Shown in pieces: positions 11,113 to 21,377 of a stretch of 64,000 nt of DNA. Source of the DNA: Sceloporus undulatus. Lineage: Eukaryota; Chordata; Lepidosauria; Squamata; Phrynosomatidae. The notes under the pieces are model-generated. The model made no database searches and had not been told where the DNA came from. It was given only the letters and a program-made list of their open reading frames with translations. The translations under genes were made by a program, and so were the position numbers. The stretch spans positions 108,579,129 through 108,643,128 of the forward strand of contig NC_056527.1 of NCBI RefSeq assembly GCF_019175285.1. Direction: 5' to 3'. The stretch's first letter is position 1. The number at the start of each line of letters is the position of its first letter.

Positions 11113-12300
11113 ATGAAAACCTCAAGATCTCTCCTCCATGGCTACAACAAATCCTTTGGCCTCATTATCCTTTTTACTATGGGCACTGTTTGGGGTACAG
11201 ACATGCCAACAGTGAAACCTGTCACCACAGTGCATCTACTGGTACCTGTTAAAACTACATCTGTGCCTCACATTGCCATAGCTGAACAAAAGGAGGATGT
11301 ACAAATCACACATGATCCAGAGGAGCATTCAGATGTCCCATTGGCATCTCCCACAGTGCCCAAGCTACCAACTGAATCACCTTCCAGCATACCCAGCAGC
11401 AAGGACACAACCCTAGAGCCCAAACTGCATCCTAAGCAAGCCCTTGCTGTGACCACACTTTTGACCTCACATCCTGAAAAAAAGGCCACTTCCACCACTG
11501 TATCACCTCATTCTGAACCAGAAGGCACTTCAGCTACACAAAGAATTCCTGAGGATATTTCCGACATGTCCACTTTACCTGACCAGGTAACCCCCCATAT
11601 CCATGGCCATGTCACTGTGGGAGAAAAATACCCAGCAGCAATTGGCAAAAATTCCAGTGAAACAACTGGTACTGTCAGCACTGCCTTGAGGGTTACATCT
11701 GGGCCAGAACCATCTGAAAAGACAACTCAGACTAAGGAAGAAACAGAGATGACAACCACACCATCACAAAATATATTGGACACCATCACAACCGGTGCTG
11801 CGGATGAAAAACCAGAACCTGATTCAGCTGGTGCAAACTCTTCAGGGAACAACTACATCATCATAATCGTGGCAGTAGCCTTTTGCCTCCTGTGTCTTCT
11901 GGCTATCATTGCTTTTCTGTACCATAGACGCAGATACCGGTCTGGATCTACCAGCTTCAACACAGCAGAGTGGGCAGGGCAGGTGGCATTACCAGATGAT
12001 TCTGGTTTGGATAGGGACATAGAACCAGGGTCAGTGACTGTCTCAGGGGATGGAGAGACAAGGCGTAACACCTTGGTTACATTCTTTGGTAAACGTCAGT
12101 CTAGGGTACCCTCAGTAGCCATGGAAGATATCAGTGGTAAAAGAGAGAGAGAGGAGTGCCAGCAGCTGCTTGATGGAGATGCCAGCATAGGCTCTGGTCC
12201 AGAAGGATCGGAGGAAGCGAATGGTAAATTACCAGAGCCCACCATGCAGTCTTCTGAGGAGACCTCCACTCCAAACAAACCAGAAGGAAGCTCTTCCTAA
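11113..12300 (+). CDS. SPN: Leukosialin / sialophorin (CD43)
   Basis: A 395-residue type I membrane sialomucin of leukocytes. Signal peptide: residues 1-28 (hydrophobic FGLIILFTMGTVWG). The stalk, 29-247, is rich in Thr, Ser and Pro, lacks cysteine and has NSS sequons at 180 and 242, a typical scaffold for dense O-glycans. The membrane helix is about 249-270, followed by the basic HRRRYR (271-276) where ERM proteins bind in mammals. The cytoplasmic block RRNTLVTFFGKRQSR (317-331) then VPSVAMEDISG matches the human CD43 tail RRPTLTTFFGRRKSR plus SLAMEELKSG, including the phosphorylatable serine before AMEE. Coding is uninterrupted in one exon, as in mammals, and length is close to human (400). 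The ATG is the first in frame, 67 bp after the acceptor, and is conserved in copy B. Identity rests on the tail; the mucin stalk itself is not diagnostic. Confidence 0.9.
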   Translation: MKTSRSLLHGYNKSFGLIILFTMGTVWGTDMPTVKPVTTVHLLVPVKTTSVPHIAIAEQKEDVQITHDPEEHSDVPLASPTVPKLPTESPSSIPSSKDTTLEPKLHPKQALAVTTLLTSHPEKKATSTTVSPHSEPEGTSATQRIPEDISDMSTLPDQVTPHIHGHVTVGEKYPAAIGKNSSETTGTVSTALRVTSGPEPSEKTTQTKEETEMTTTPSQNILDTITTGAADEKPEPDSAGANSSGNNYIIIIVAVAFCLLCLLAIIAFLYHRRRYRSGSTSFNTAEWAGQVALPDDSGLDRDIEPGSVTVSGDGETRRNTLVTFFGKRQSRVPSVAMEDISGKREREECQQLLDGDASIGSGPEGSEEANGKLPEPTMQSSEETSTPNKPEGSSS

Positions 12301-12926
12301 ACAACTAGTACAGGCCAAACCAACATCACTGCCACCAACCTCTTCCCTTCCCCGTCCCACTAGATCACAGCACTTGCTCTGCTTATATTCATCCCCACTT
12401 CTTGGTCCATTGTATGTGGGCGGAGGAGAGGAGGAGCAAAAGAGAGAAACTCTTATTTCACCACCATTATTCAGAGATGCCTGACCACATCCTTTTTCCT
12501 GTTTGCATGGTATCTGCAGGGTGGAAACAATTACAGAGATAAATCAGGAGTCTGGGTTTTCCAGTCACTTTCACAACAGATTCACCAAACCCTGTGTTCA
12601 TTCTAGAAGATAATAGGTGGAATTTTTGTAAGGCCTTCTTTGAGATCAATGTGTGTGTTTATAAAGGGAGAAACCAGGTCTGCAAAGAGAAGAGAGACTG
12701 TGGTGGAATAATGAGCTCTGGCATAACTTTCAGTTTGTAGCAGGAAATTTGGATCACCATGTTCAAAAAGTATGCAAATTCAAAATGCTCCAATTTGCTT
12801 AAGGTTACTTAATATAAAAACTGCTTTTTGAACAAATGAGAGGGGAGATGCTGAAGCAAAGCAGCTAGGGACAGAGGGAGGAATGGGTTAAATAAGTTGA
12901 AATAAACAGTCTTCTCCCTAACTCTA
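12301..12926 (+). terminator. SPN: SPN 3' UTR with candidate poly(A) signals
   Basis: AATAAA at 12901-12906 is the first canonical signal after the stop and is conserved in copy B (29438-29443). Further AATAAA motifs lie at 13165-13170 and 13191-13196. The whole interval aligns with 28590-29460 in copy B, as expected for a duplicated UTR. Actual cleavage sites are unknown. Confidence 0.5.
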
Positions 12927-13790
12927 GATTAAATTTTGTCACCATTGTCTTGTTTTTCTTTCTATGAAGTTAGACAGCCATTCCTGGAGATTGACAATTA
13001 AAGTGTACAGAGATTTATAGGCACAGTTCCTTCAGGCATTGGTTCAACATAACTGCAATGCTTATTATGTAGTGTCATTTCAAAAGACATGTTAACAAAC
13101 AGAGCATTTTTTCTGCACTAAAAGAGCTTTTAAACAACATAGGGACAAAATGAAGAAGCCGTTTAATAAAACTAGTTTTTAATTGGGAGAAATAAAATAT
13201 ACATTCTGGAATATCAGAAAATGCACAGAGCACAAAATAGCATTCCATCCAATGCCTTGTCCTCGTTCAGCTGTTAAAGTTCTGCCTTTTCTCTGAGTAG
13301 ATACCATGCATATCAGAAACATTGATAGGTGAAGCTGGCTTGTCCTGCTAGACAACACTTCTTTCCCCTTTCCCCCCTAGAGGAATATTCTTTGATTGTG
13401 AATAATGTGGCAAATAACCAATCCTGAATCAGAATTCACAACAAGCTAGCTAATATACAGATGAATCATTTGGAGAGTGAAATTACAGCACATCCTAAGC
13501 ATGTTTATGCATTGATCTTACTGATTGCAGTGAGACTATTCAGGATTCTGGGGAGCTCTTGTAGAATGGCTAGACTATACAGAAGCTCCTAATGGGACAC
13601 ATCCAAAAGATGAATCAAGTCAGAATGGACAGATGATGGCTAACAGGGCTCTATTATTAGGTAAAATGAGGCTGCTGCCTCAGATGGTAAATTTGGAGAG
13701 CAGACATAGCAGTCTCTAATCTGCTCCTCCTGGCCTCAGGCTGTTGGCCGGTGTCAGAGGCAGCACTCTGTATGTGCCATATACATTTTA
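12927..13790. other. Copy A sequence downstream of SPN
   Basis: Aligns with 29460-30730 in copy B; no gene or complete repeat seen. The two later AATAAA motifs could serve longer SPN transcripts. Confidence 0.4.
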
Positions 13791-14112
13791 GGAGATTATC
13801 ACACTGTCCTTTCCATTCCTTTCCTCCCATGCTAGGCGCAGGATATAAACTTTAATAGAAGGATTTTATCGCACACCTCTGTGCCCAGGGAGAAGGCATC
13901 CTATACCCAGTCTAGGCATCACATACCCAATCCAGGCTTCTCCCGCACTTTTGCAATGAATGGGATTTTTCCACTTTTTGCAAGGTACAGGAGAAACCCG
14001 GATCAGGTACGGGATGTCTCCTGCCTGAGAATGGAGGTGTACGATAAAATCTGCCTATTAAAGTTTACATTCTATGTCTAGCGTGGGAGGAAAGGGTGGT
14101 GTGATAATCTCC
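13791..14112. mobile_element. Foldback MITE, GGAGATTATC family, copy 1
   Basis: Starts GGAGATTATCACACTGTCC and ends, reverse-complemented, GGAGATTATCACACCACCC. The inner arms pair through gaaggattttatcgcacacc with aggtgtacgataaaatctgc and through cttctcccgcactttt with aggagaaacccg. It directly abuts a CR1 fragment on its right. Confidence 0.7.
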
Positions 14113-14398
14113 AAAGAATCATAGAATCATAGAACTGGAAGAGACCTCAAGGCCCATCCAAGTCCAATCCCTGCCATGCATGAACACACCTTCAAAGCAC
14201 TCCTGACACATGGCCATTCAGCCTCTGTTTAAAAACCTCCAAAGAAGTAGACTCCATCACACTTCAAGGGAGTGTATTCTACTGCTGAACAACTCTTACC
14301 ATCAGGAAGTTCTTCCTAATGTTTAGGTGGAATCTCTTTTCCTGTAGTTTGAATCCATTGTTCCATCTCCTTGTTTTTGGAGCAGCAGAAAACAAACT
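14113..14398 (-). mobile_element. CR1 LINE 3' fragment
   Basis: agaatcatagaatcatagaa, then actggaagagacctcaaggc and the same succession as at 9937-10240, up to gagcagcagaaaac. Minus orientation, about 285 bp. Confidence 0.9.
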
Positions 14399-14502
14399 TA
14401 CTCTTTCTTCTTGGTTTCCTTTCACACTAAACAATTCCAAGAAAGTACCTTGAGTCCACCTGAACTGCTATGATTCTATTTTATGAAATCCTGGGATTTA
14501 TA

Positions 14503-14774
14503 AGAGATTATCACATGGAGAAAAAGACCCGAACTAAATTTGGGACTGCAAACTCAAAGTGGGTATTGTCACATGTAAAACCACCGCCGCTACCACCAGG
14601 CAACTTCAACCTGGGTCCCAGCTATGCTCAGCCAGCCACTTTGTAAAAACGTGGCTGGAACCCGGGTTGTAGTTACCTGGCGGCGGTAGCAGCAATTTTA
14701 CTTGTGATAATACCCTCTTTTGAGTTTGCAACCCCAAATCTATTTTGGGCCTTTTTCTCCATATGATAATCTCC
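14503..14774. mobile_element. Foldback MITE, GGAGATTATC family, copy 2
   Basis: Left arm GAGATTATCACATGGAGAAA and reverse-complemented right arm GAGATTATCATATGGAGAAA. Pairing runs inward through tgcaaactcaaa, gggtattgtcacatgtaaaa, the ccgccgctacc block and aacctgggtcccagc, to a short centre near 14635. Confidence 0.75.
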
Positions 14775-16530
14775 ATAGTTGTGAGGCAGTGAAAAGTGTC
14801 TTCAAGAAAGCTCCATTGCTTCACCAGACTTCAAGCCACAGGATTCCATAGAATGCAGCCACGACAATCAAAGAGGAATCAATTGGGTAGTATTACCTGC
14901 TGATAGGATACCAGATTCATTTAGCTATTCAATCCACTTCTGTATACAGTATGGGATAGACGAAAGGGTGCACTTGCCTCCCGCACCTCAGGCAGCAAAA
15001 TATCTGGGGCCAGCACTAATGGTTCAGATACATTTCTGGATCAACTTTACAGTTAAGCTCCAAACCACCTGTTCTCATGACCTGTTCTAATGTAGTTTGT
15101 TACTCCTTTACAGGCTTCAGTCAGTCTTTTGATTTAATTTATCTAAATCTATCAAAAGATTTAGAAAGTGGGACATTTTGGTAATGGTGTGTATGTGATC
15201 ATTTTGTCTGTGGGCCAGACATTCTACTTAATTTTAAACAGAATAAAATCAGAAGATCTGGAGAAGGTCCTGAGTACATCTAGAGCTGCAAAAGCATAAA
15301 TGTGTGGTTCCTTAAAAACAAATAGGAATTATGTCATAAACAAATCAATGGATTCACTTAATAAATTGTGGGCTCCAATCCATGAGAACCTGTGACATAA
15401 TATGTCTGATAGTCTTTAACATGCTAGAAGTCTGTCTGGTTTTGTTGGAATCAGAGTTTGTAATAATCTCACATGATTTTTTTTAAATGGAATATTTATC
15501 TGTACTGTATCTCTAAACTGAGTTGGTTGCCATAGCTTTCTCCAAGAGATCCTTGATGCAGTTTTCTGAAGGGACGAGGACACTGCAAGAGAGTTCAGAA
15601 ACTGGGCAACTATTATGAGAAAATAATTCCTTAAAAATAACTGGTTGCATTACTTATGGCATGATTTGCTTCTTTTCCATTGTAAAAAGATGTTAGGACT
15701 GATAAGTGGATGGTATAAGATTTGCAGTCAAAATTCCTCTAGAAATGCCCTTTCAAAGTGCCTTTTAAAAAGAGCAAGAAAATGTTACTCATTATACCTT
15801 TGAAATGTGTCTTGGTTATGTCATTTAATTTCTTTTTTTATAACACAGGTTACCGTGTCTTTGGTAACGTCTCACTTCAAGCTCCGCGAGACAAGCTGCT
15901 ACCACCCTGATAAAATAATAGATCCCATGGTTCTCTGTGGGAGATGCCATGGAAATTGTTGTGTTTTTCAATCAAACTCAGTTTGGGATCATAGGTGTCC
16001 CATTCAGCAATGACAGAAGACTGTCTCCTATGCAAACCCTATTGAATTGAACATGAACTGTGCAAGAGCTCATATGCCATTTTTTTTTTACTTCTCTTTC
16101 ACTGAACAAGTGGGACCTGTGCATGAGGTAACGCACCATTATTCTAGTTGGTTTTCTTCTCCATTCAGCTTCTTGGTAACACAAAGGTATATTTTGTTGC
16201 TGTTCAGATCAAGTTTGTTGGGTGCTGAGTCAATGCATTCGCCTGTATTAGTGTATCACCTGTGTTACTGTATCAATAAAAATGTTTAATTTGTTTTAAT
16301 TTGGGGGTGTGCCGTATATAATAGTGTTGAAATCAACAGCATTGGTCAGATCGCACAATGTACACTTTTGTTAAAATCAGGACTATGGCAGCCAGAAGAG
16401 CATGTATAGCATACTACAAACTCCTTCCTAAATTTAAAAGCCAGAATCCTAAAGGAGACATACATCTTTGTAAATGGACTTATGTCTCTCAGAATTAGAA
16501 TTGGGTCATTTTGTAATGTCCATATCCACT
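14775..16530. other. AT-rich intergenic sequence, copy A
   Basis: No gene, RNA or complete transposon recognised. AATAAA-like motifs and small open frames are at chance level. No convincing partner was found in copy B for 14800-15900, so part may be an insertion in A or a loss in B. Confidence 0.35.
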
Positions 16531-16675
16531 AAAGGAGTGGAAATCAAACTCTGGTCCTCCAGGTGTTTTGGATTTCCATTCCCAGAATTCTTGACTCTTG
16601 GCCAAGCTGACTGGGATTTCTGGGAACTGAAGTGCAAAACACCTGGAGGATTGAAGTTTGGGACCACGCACTAAA
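16531..16675. mobile_element. Short palindromic MITE, probable hAT type
   Basis: Left aatcaaactctggtcctcca, then ggtgttttgga, mirrored by the right tgcaaaacacctggaggatt and aagtttgggacc. The same element occurs at 43496-43629 with better preserved ends (GTGATTCCCAAACTTTGGTC). Confidence 0.55.
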
Positions 16676-17880
16676 GGGCTGATGTTACTACTTAGGAGAG
16701 TCAGTAAAGAGACTGATGCACAATCGTTTGAAATAGTTCAAAATTTCAACCCAGGGATTGGAAAAATTCAGTGTTGTTGAGTTTGTTAACATTAAAACAA
16801 CAGGGAACATTGATTAATTAATGCTAACCCGTTAAGACAATTTCATTCAATTCATTCATTAATGGGTTATTAATCTATGAAATTATTAAATTAAAATCAT
16901 TTTAAAATACTAAAAGCCACCAGTAATGAATTAAAGTAATTAGAACCTTTAATTGCCAGTCAAAAACTAAGTTGTTGGTATTTAGTGATTAAAATAACAC
17001 ATTTTGAAATTATTGCAGTGAAATATAGCAGATTAAAAGTGCTATGTCAATGTTAACAAATTATTAACAGAGGACCCAGTCTGAAGCACAACACAACACA
17101 TAGCACCCTGACCAGATCACTTGGTCTATCTAGTCCTTTCCTCAGGGTACACTTGCTTTCCCAACCTACTGTGCTCAACATTGTTGCTAGACAACTATAA
17201 TTCCCTTCTAGCACTTAGAACAGCCTTCCCCAACCTGGTGCTCTCCAGACAGGTTGGTCTACAACTTTCATCCTCCCCATCCAACACGTCCACTGTCTCC
17301 TCAAAAAGATGTGCGATCTCCTTTGATGAAATTACATTGTTGGAGTTAGCCATACACTAGATGGTGCTGTGGTGTCAAACAGAGAACTGGAGATGCAATT
17401 AATGTGAGAAAGATGTACTTTGTCAGTTTGGTATTGTCTAGTGATAATCAGTCTGCCCCCATATTCATTAGCATTCCCTGCAAATCTGCTTCCCCCCCCC
17501 CCAATGCAAAATGTAATACATGCACAGAACATGTACAACATCTTCCATACCACTGGATGCCAATGATGATGATGATGATGATGAATAAATAATAATACAA
17601 GCTTTCATTCAAAAGGAAATAAGATGGCACACACTGGAGTCCTTGGCATAATATCTCTGCATGATGTTTATCTGATATAAGAGTAGTATTTGGACTTGTG
17701 CCATGTCTCCTGGGCCTTCATATTGGAAACTAGTGCTAGTGTATCATGGAGGGAAGGTCTGGTTCTGGGTTATAGACTCTACACAAAGGAATGTTCCTCC
17801 CCATGATGTGCATATCCTATAAAAACTTTGAGGAAATTACTTTTCAGGATTATAACTCTCAGAACCCCTGGCCACTCATG
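16676..17880. other. Copy A sequence near the right end of the unit
   Basis: Aligns with about 33480-34400 in copy B. Holds a worn piece of the common reptile repeat ccttccccaacctggtgctc at about 17224-17260 and a short (GAT)n run at 17564-17584. No gene seen. Confidence 0.4.
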
Positions 17881-18092
17881 GGAGATTATCACACTGCCTT
17901 TCTTCCTGACCTAAATGCAGGCTGAAACATTTTTAAAACTGATTTTATTGCATGCCTCCATGCCAAGGCTAGAGGCATCCTGTGCCCGATTCGGACTTCT
18001 CCAGCACTTTTTGAAAGAATGGGATTTTCTCGTTCTTTGCAAAGTATGGGAGAAGACCGGATTGGATATGGGAGGCCATAATCAGGAACGGA

Positions 18093-18129
<37 letters not shown>

Positions 18130-18281
18130 CTTTATTTATAAAGCACTGTAAATTTACACAGCGCTGTACATACAATCTTTTTAATTCCTCTGGCCTGGGC
18201 ATAGAGGTGTGCAATAAAACCCAGTTTTAAAATGTTTTAGCCCAAGCCTAGGTCAGGAGGAAAGGCAGTGCAATGATCTCC
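17881..18281. mobile_element. Foldback MITE, GGAGATTATC family, copy 3, with empty site in copy B
   Basis: Starts GGAGATTATCACACTGCCTT and ends in the reverse complement of GGAGATCATTGCACTGCC. It is flanked by ATG at 17878-17880 and 18282-18284. Copy B has a single, uninterrupted ccaccatggtcac at the matching place, so the 3-bp ATG is a target duplication and the insertion postdates the duplication. The interior contains a secondary (TTA)n run (18094-18127) followed by tttataaagcactgtaaatt, a worn piece of another repeat. Confidence 0.8.
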
Positions 18282-18284
18282 ATG

Positions 18285-19654
18285 GTCAAAGGGCTGCAGG
18301 ATTTGTAGTCCCCAAAAACAACTTCTCTCACCTTTTGATACTGATGCTTCTATGATCACTCTTGGAACAGGCTGGGTTTTACACTCCTTCCTTCACTGAC
18401 AAATGTTGTATCCTATGATTTCCAGGCCAAAACCTGGGACCAAGGGATGGTCTTGAGGGATGTCATGGGGGCAGAGAGGAGAAGTGAGGAAGCTGAGCTA
18501 ACTCAGTAAATGAACACACACCATGGAGTTTTTGCAAGTTGCAGCAACTTGGCTGAAATTAGTTAAGCATTACAAATTGAAGCAAGCTGCATAGCCAAGT
18601 AGAAGAGCAAAAGTGGAGGAGGATGAAGAGGAAAGAATGATAAGTACAGTACATATAGCTGGCAAAAAGCTCTGGGCTGAAGGTTTGTATGCAACGATTG
18701 CCTCTTGTCTGGACCTGGCCACACAGAGGCCATAGAATGTGCACCTGGAGGTGACCCATGAAATCTGGGGACTAAAGCTAATGTCTTGAAAGCTGGCAAC
18801 CCACCTTGAACAACATCTGAGCAGAAGAAAACCAAGAGGTTGCTCCCTGGGTTGCCCCTCACTGGCTACACACAGCCAATGGTTGCCTTCTGTTTGGGAA
18901 GGCTCTGAGATCCCAAAATCCTAAAATTGGTTCCCTGAAGTTTGTGATACTTTCCTTATATTTGACTAGAAAATATGCTCCATAACAGCTCTCTGCTTCC
19001 CTTCACAGATGCCCCAGCAAGTGGCCAGGGTAGTATTTCAGTAGTAACAGCTGTAAGCACAGGCCTTGAACCATGCTATAAGGGCAATATGACACCCCTA
19101 GATTAACTTCTTCTCATTACACTTCTTGATTTCCAAGAAGACAGTAACATACACATATCAGCATATATTTCATCTCATAAATACAGACATGAAATCCCCG
19201 GATAAATTGGCTGCGCCAGTGGTCCAACCGTTCTTGTGTCGTTGGGTGTGTATATACCGTTATCAGACTGTCCTCAATTGCCTGGCATCTTACTAGTGCC
19301 CAGATTATTTTCGTTTCTTCTTTTTCTCTCCCTTGCCTGGCATCTTACTAGTGCCTGAGTTACTTTCGTTTCTTCTTTTTCTCCTCCCTACTCCTGACAT
19401 GTCATGATTAAGTAGGCGAAATGTGTCCCCTCTTCAAGTGTCCATACCACATGCATCTCTTCTGTGTCAAAGCATTTTCTCTGGGTGGGCAGTTGTGGGG
19501 AAAGTGGCAGCAAGAGCTTTTTTTAGGAATCTGTGGGGTGGGAACATGATGTTAGAAAAGAAATTTAAGATTTTATAGGAGTTTGAAGACTTAGCTTCAA
19601 ATAATTCCAGTTTGGCAAATTCTATTTGGCAATTATTTGCCAAATAGAAAACCA
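18285..19654. other. End of copy A, junction and start of copy B; no gene
   Basis: 18756-19510 is the partner of 1-750. Within it a short local tandem duplication is visible at about 19285-19385: the phrase ttgcctggcatcttactagt occurs twice within 70 bp and is followed both times by tttcgtttcttctttttctc. Copy A has one such unit (near 558-600). Confidence 0.5.
18440..18756. other. Duplication junction between copies A and B
   Basis: Similarity between the copies ends near 18410-18440 (partner about 34,575) and starts again at 18756 (partner window position 1). The 300 bp between must hold the breakpoint, or the unit's left-end sequence that lies outside the window. The start of the interval carries a piece of a repeat seen also at 19830-19910 and 49915-49985 (wording like ccaaaacctgggaccaaggg). 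This makes repeat-mediated unequal exchange possible, but it is not shown. Confidence 0.5.
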
Positions 19655-19812
19655 GAGAGGACTCTGGTACCTTTAATGGTTGTGTGAGAAGAGGGCATTT
19701 CAGTGTTTGTCATGCAATGAGCCAACAACAGCTGAAATGCCCTCTCCTACACAACCTTAAGACATGCAAGAGTCCTTTCCAGTTTTTACCCAGGCAACCC
19801 TAAATCTGCTAT
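19655..19812. mobile_element. GTTGCC-ended MITE fragment (hAT-like)
   Basis: The interior aaaccagagaggactctggt ... aatggttgtgtgagaagagg mirrors the right part cctctcctacacaacctta ... ccagtttttacccaggcaac. It ends in ggcaacccta, the inverted end shared with elements at 24715-24870 and 32073-32258. Confidence 0.5.
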
Positions 19813-20149
19813 AGGTGTACAAGCAGGACCTAGGGTTGCCAGTTCAGGATTTTCTCAGGCCCTGAGGTTTCCAGATCAAAACCTGAGACTTAGGGATGGC
19901 CCCTGGTGATGCTATTAAGTGTTATGTATTAGATGCCCACCACAGTTGTTCACAGCTTGTCACACACACACACACCCCACACACAACCTATTTTCCTGAT
20001 TGGACATAAATTTGTGCTAAAGGGACTGTTCCCAGATGCTACTGGAACTAAGCAATGATTAGGAAGAGGGGATAAAGAACATTTAATCTAGCCTACCTAG
20101 CTCCTGAAGCAAGAAATCAAGTTGCAGTAAGATATCAATGAAGCCTTGG

Positions 20150-20345
20150 AAAAAGCTTTGGACAGCAAGAGCTGTTTGACAGTGGAATGTGCTGCCTTGA
20201 TGTTTGGTGGAGTCTCCTTCTTTGGAGGGTTTTAAACAGAGGCTGGGTGGCCATCTGTCCTGGGTAGTTTGATTGTGTATTCCTGCATGGCAGTGGGAGG
20301 AACTAGACTGCTGTTGTGGTCTCTTCCAACTTTATGATTTTATGG
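20150..20345 (+). mobile_element. CR1 LINE 3' fragment
   Basis: gctgtttgacagtggaatgt, then ggtggagtctccttctttgg, taaacagaggctgggtggcc and ggtctcttccaactttatga: the CR1 3' end in plus orientation, cut at both ends. Absent from copy A. Confidence 0.85.
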
Positions 20346-20690
20346 CGGGTTACATACCGCCATTTGGGACGTCCCCAGGACGTCCCAGTTTAAAAAAGGG
20401 GCGTCTCTTCTAGACACCCCTACTCCTGTTACGGACTCTGTCCGTAACAAATGGCGGTGGCCGTTCCACATGGCTGCTGCCATCTTGACGTAGCGGACGC
20501 TGTGCATCCGCACGTTGTGTGGTGCTTATGATGTCGCGAGGGCACCATTGGCGCCTCACGGCGTCATAACTGCGACACAAGAAGAAGCTCCATTTTGGAG
20601 CTTCTTTTTTGCTCCGCGTGGGAGCCGCACGGTTTGGCTGCTGCGGCTCCCTCACGGAGCAAACAGCAGCGGCGGTCTGTAACAGACCTA
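20345..20690. repeat. GC-rich repeat with strong hairpin, copy 1
   Basis: Contains two hairpins. The first is gaagaagctcc-attt-tggagcttctt around 20581-20606. The second, 20611-20660, has 19-base arms (17 of 19 paired) around the 12-base loop cggtttggctgc. A related sequence at 63297-63600 keeps the loop length and the shared tgcatccgcac and gcaccattgg-like phrases. Not present in copy A. Element class unknown; the termini at ggcgggttac and gtaacagacc are only a guess. Confidence 0.45.
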
Positions 20691-21121
20691 TGATTCAATT
20701 GCAGCATGCTGCTACTCTACTAGCTGAGGTGGAGATTTGCATCAGTGACATCATTAAGGTGGGTGCGGGGGGTGCAGCCCAAAAGAGGGGTGACACCCAG
20801 TCGGGGGGGGCACCTCGATGCTGTTGTCTTGTTCTCCTTATAAGGAGAACGATGTCGCAGCACCAAGAGAGGCTGAGCACACACACACATAGACACCTCT
20901 GTATTGTTGCAAGAACAAGTGTGTGGCCTCTGGAAATCTCCCCCTGCAAGTGGGGACACCACTGATCTGTACTCAGCCCTTTCCTCTTGCCCGGAGGTGG
21001 GTCCCCTACCACCCACCTCAGTAGAGAATTTGCACCCTTGTCTCATGCCTGGAAATGACCCATGAAAACTGGAGACTCAGGGCCAGGCACTGAAATCTGG
21101 CAAACTCAGTCGCCACATATA
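20691..21121. other. Copy B sequence with a small insertion
   Basis: Partner of 3228-3400 in copy A, but with about 230 extra bases in the middle (about 20740-20970). These contain the inverted pair ctccttataaggag and a short CA run. No gene seen. Confidence 0.4.
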
Positions 21122-21375
21122 CAGTGGTACCCCGGGTTACGAAATTAATTCGTTCCGCGGCGCCCTTCGTAACCCGAAATCTTTCGCAACCTGAAAAAGC
21201 CATAGGCGCTAGCGCTGGAAGCCGCGATTTCATGAGAAAAAGCGCCGAAAAGCACCAAAAAATTTTTTCGTAAGCCAAAAAAAAAAACGTAACCCGGAAC
21301 AGTTTTTTCCTATGGAATTTTTTCGTATCCCGGAAATTTCGTAACGCGGTGCTTTCGTATCCCGGGGTACCACTG
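21122..21375. mobile_element. Mariner-type MITE with TA target duplication
   Basis: Ends CAGTGGTACCCCGGGTTACG and, reverse-complemented right, CAGTGGTACCCCGGGATACG, flanked by TA at 21120-21121 and 21376-21377. Interior A/T runs and repeated cgtaacccg or cgtatcccg. The matching place in copy A (about 3390) has no such insert. The close match of the two ends suggests a fairly young element. Confidence 0.85.
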
Positions 21376-21377
21376 TA

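Larger units (their letters stand above)
1..18440 (+). repeat. Tandem segmental duplication, copy A (carries intact SPN)
   Basis: Collinear with copy B over its whole length, same orientation, offset drifting between about 16.1 and 18.8 kb because each copy has its own insertions and losses. The window's first bases match 18756 onward (both begin acccatgaaat), so the unit probably starts left of the window. The last clear match is the stretch around 18300-18410 against 34450-34560 (gtagtccccaaaa, then cttggaacaggctgg). By eye, aligned blocks differ at very roughly one base in six, so the duplication is not recent. Confidence 0.85.

Noticed and set aside
11113-12300. Alternative identities PSGL-1, CD34 or podocalyxin for the mucin frame
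   Set aside because: None of these has the RRxTLxTFFGxRxSR tail block or a single coding exon with this layout.
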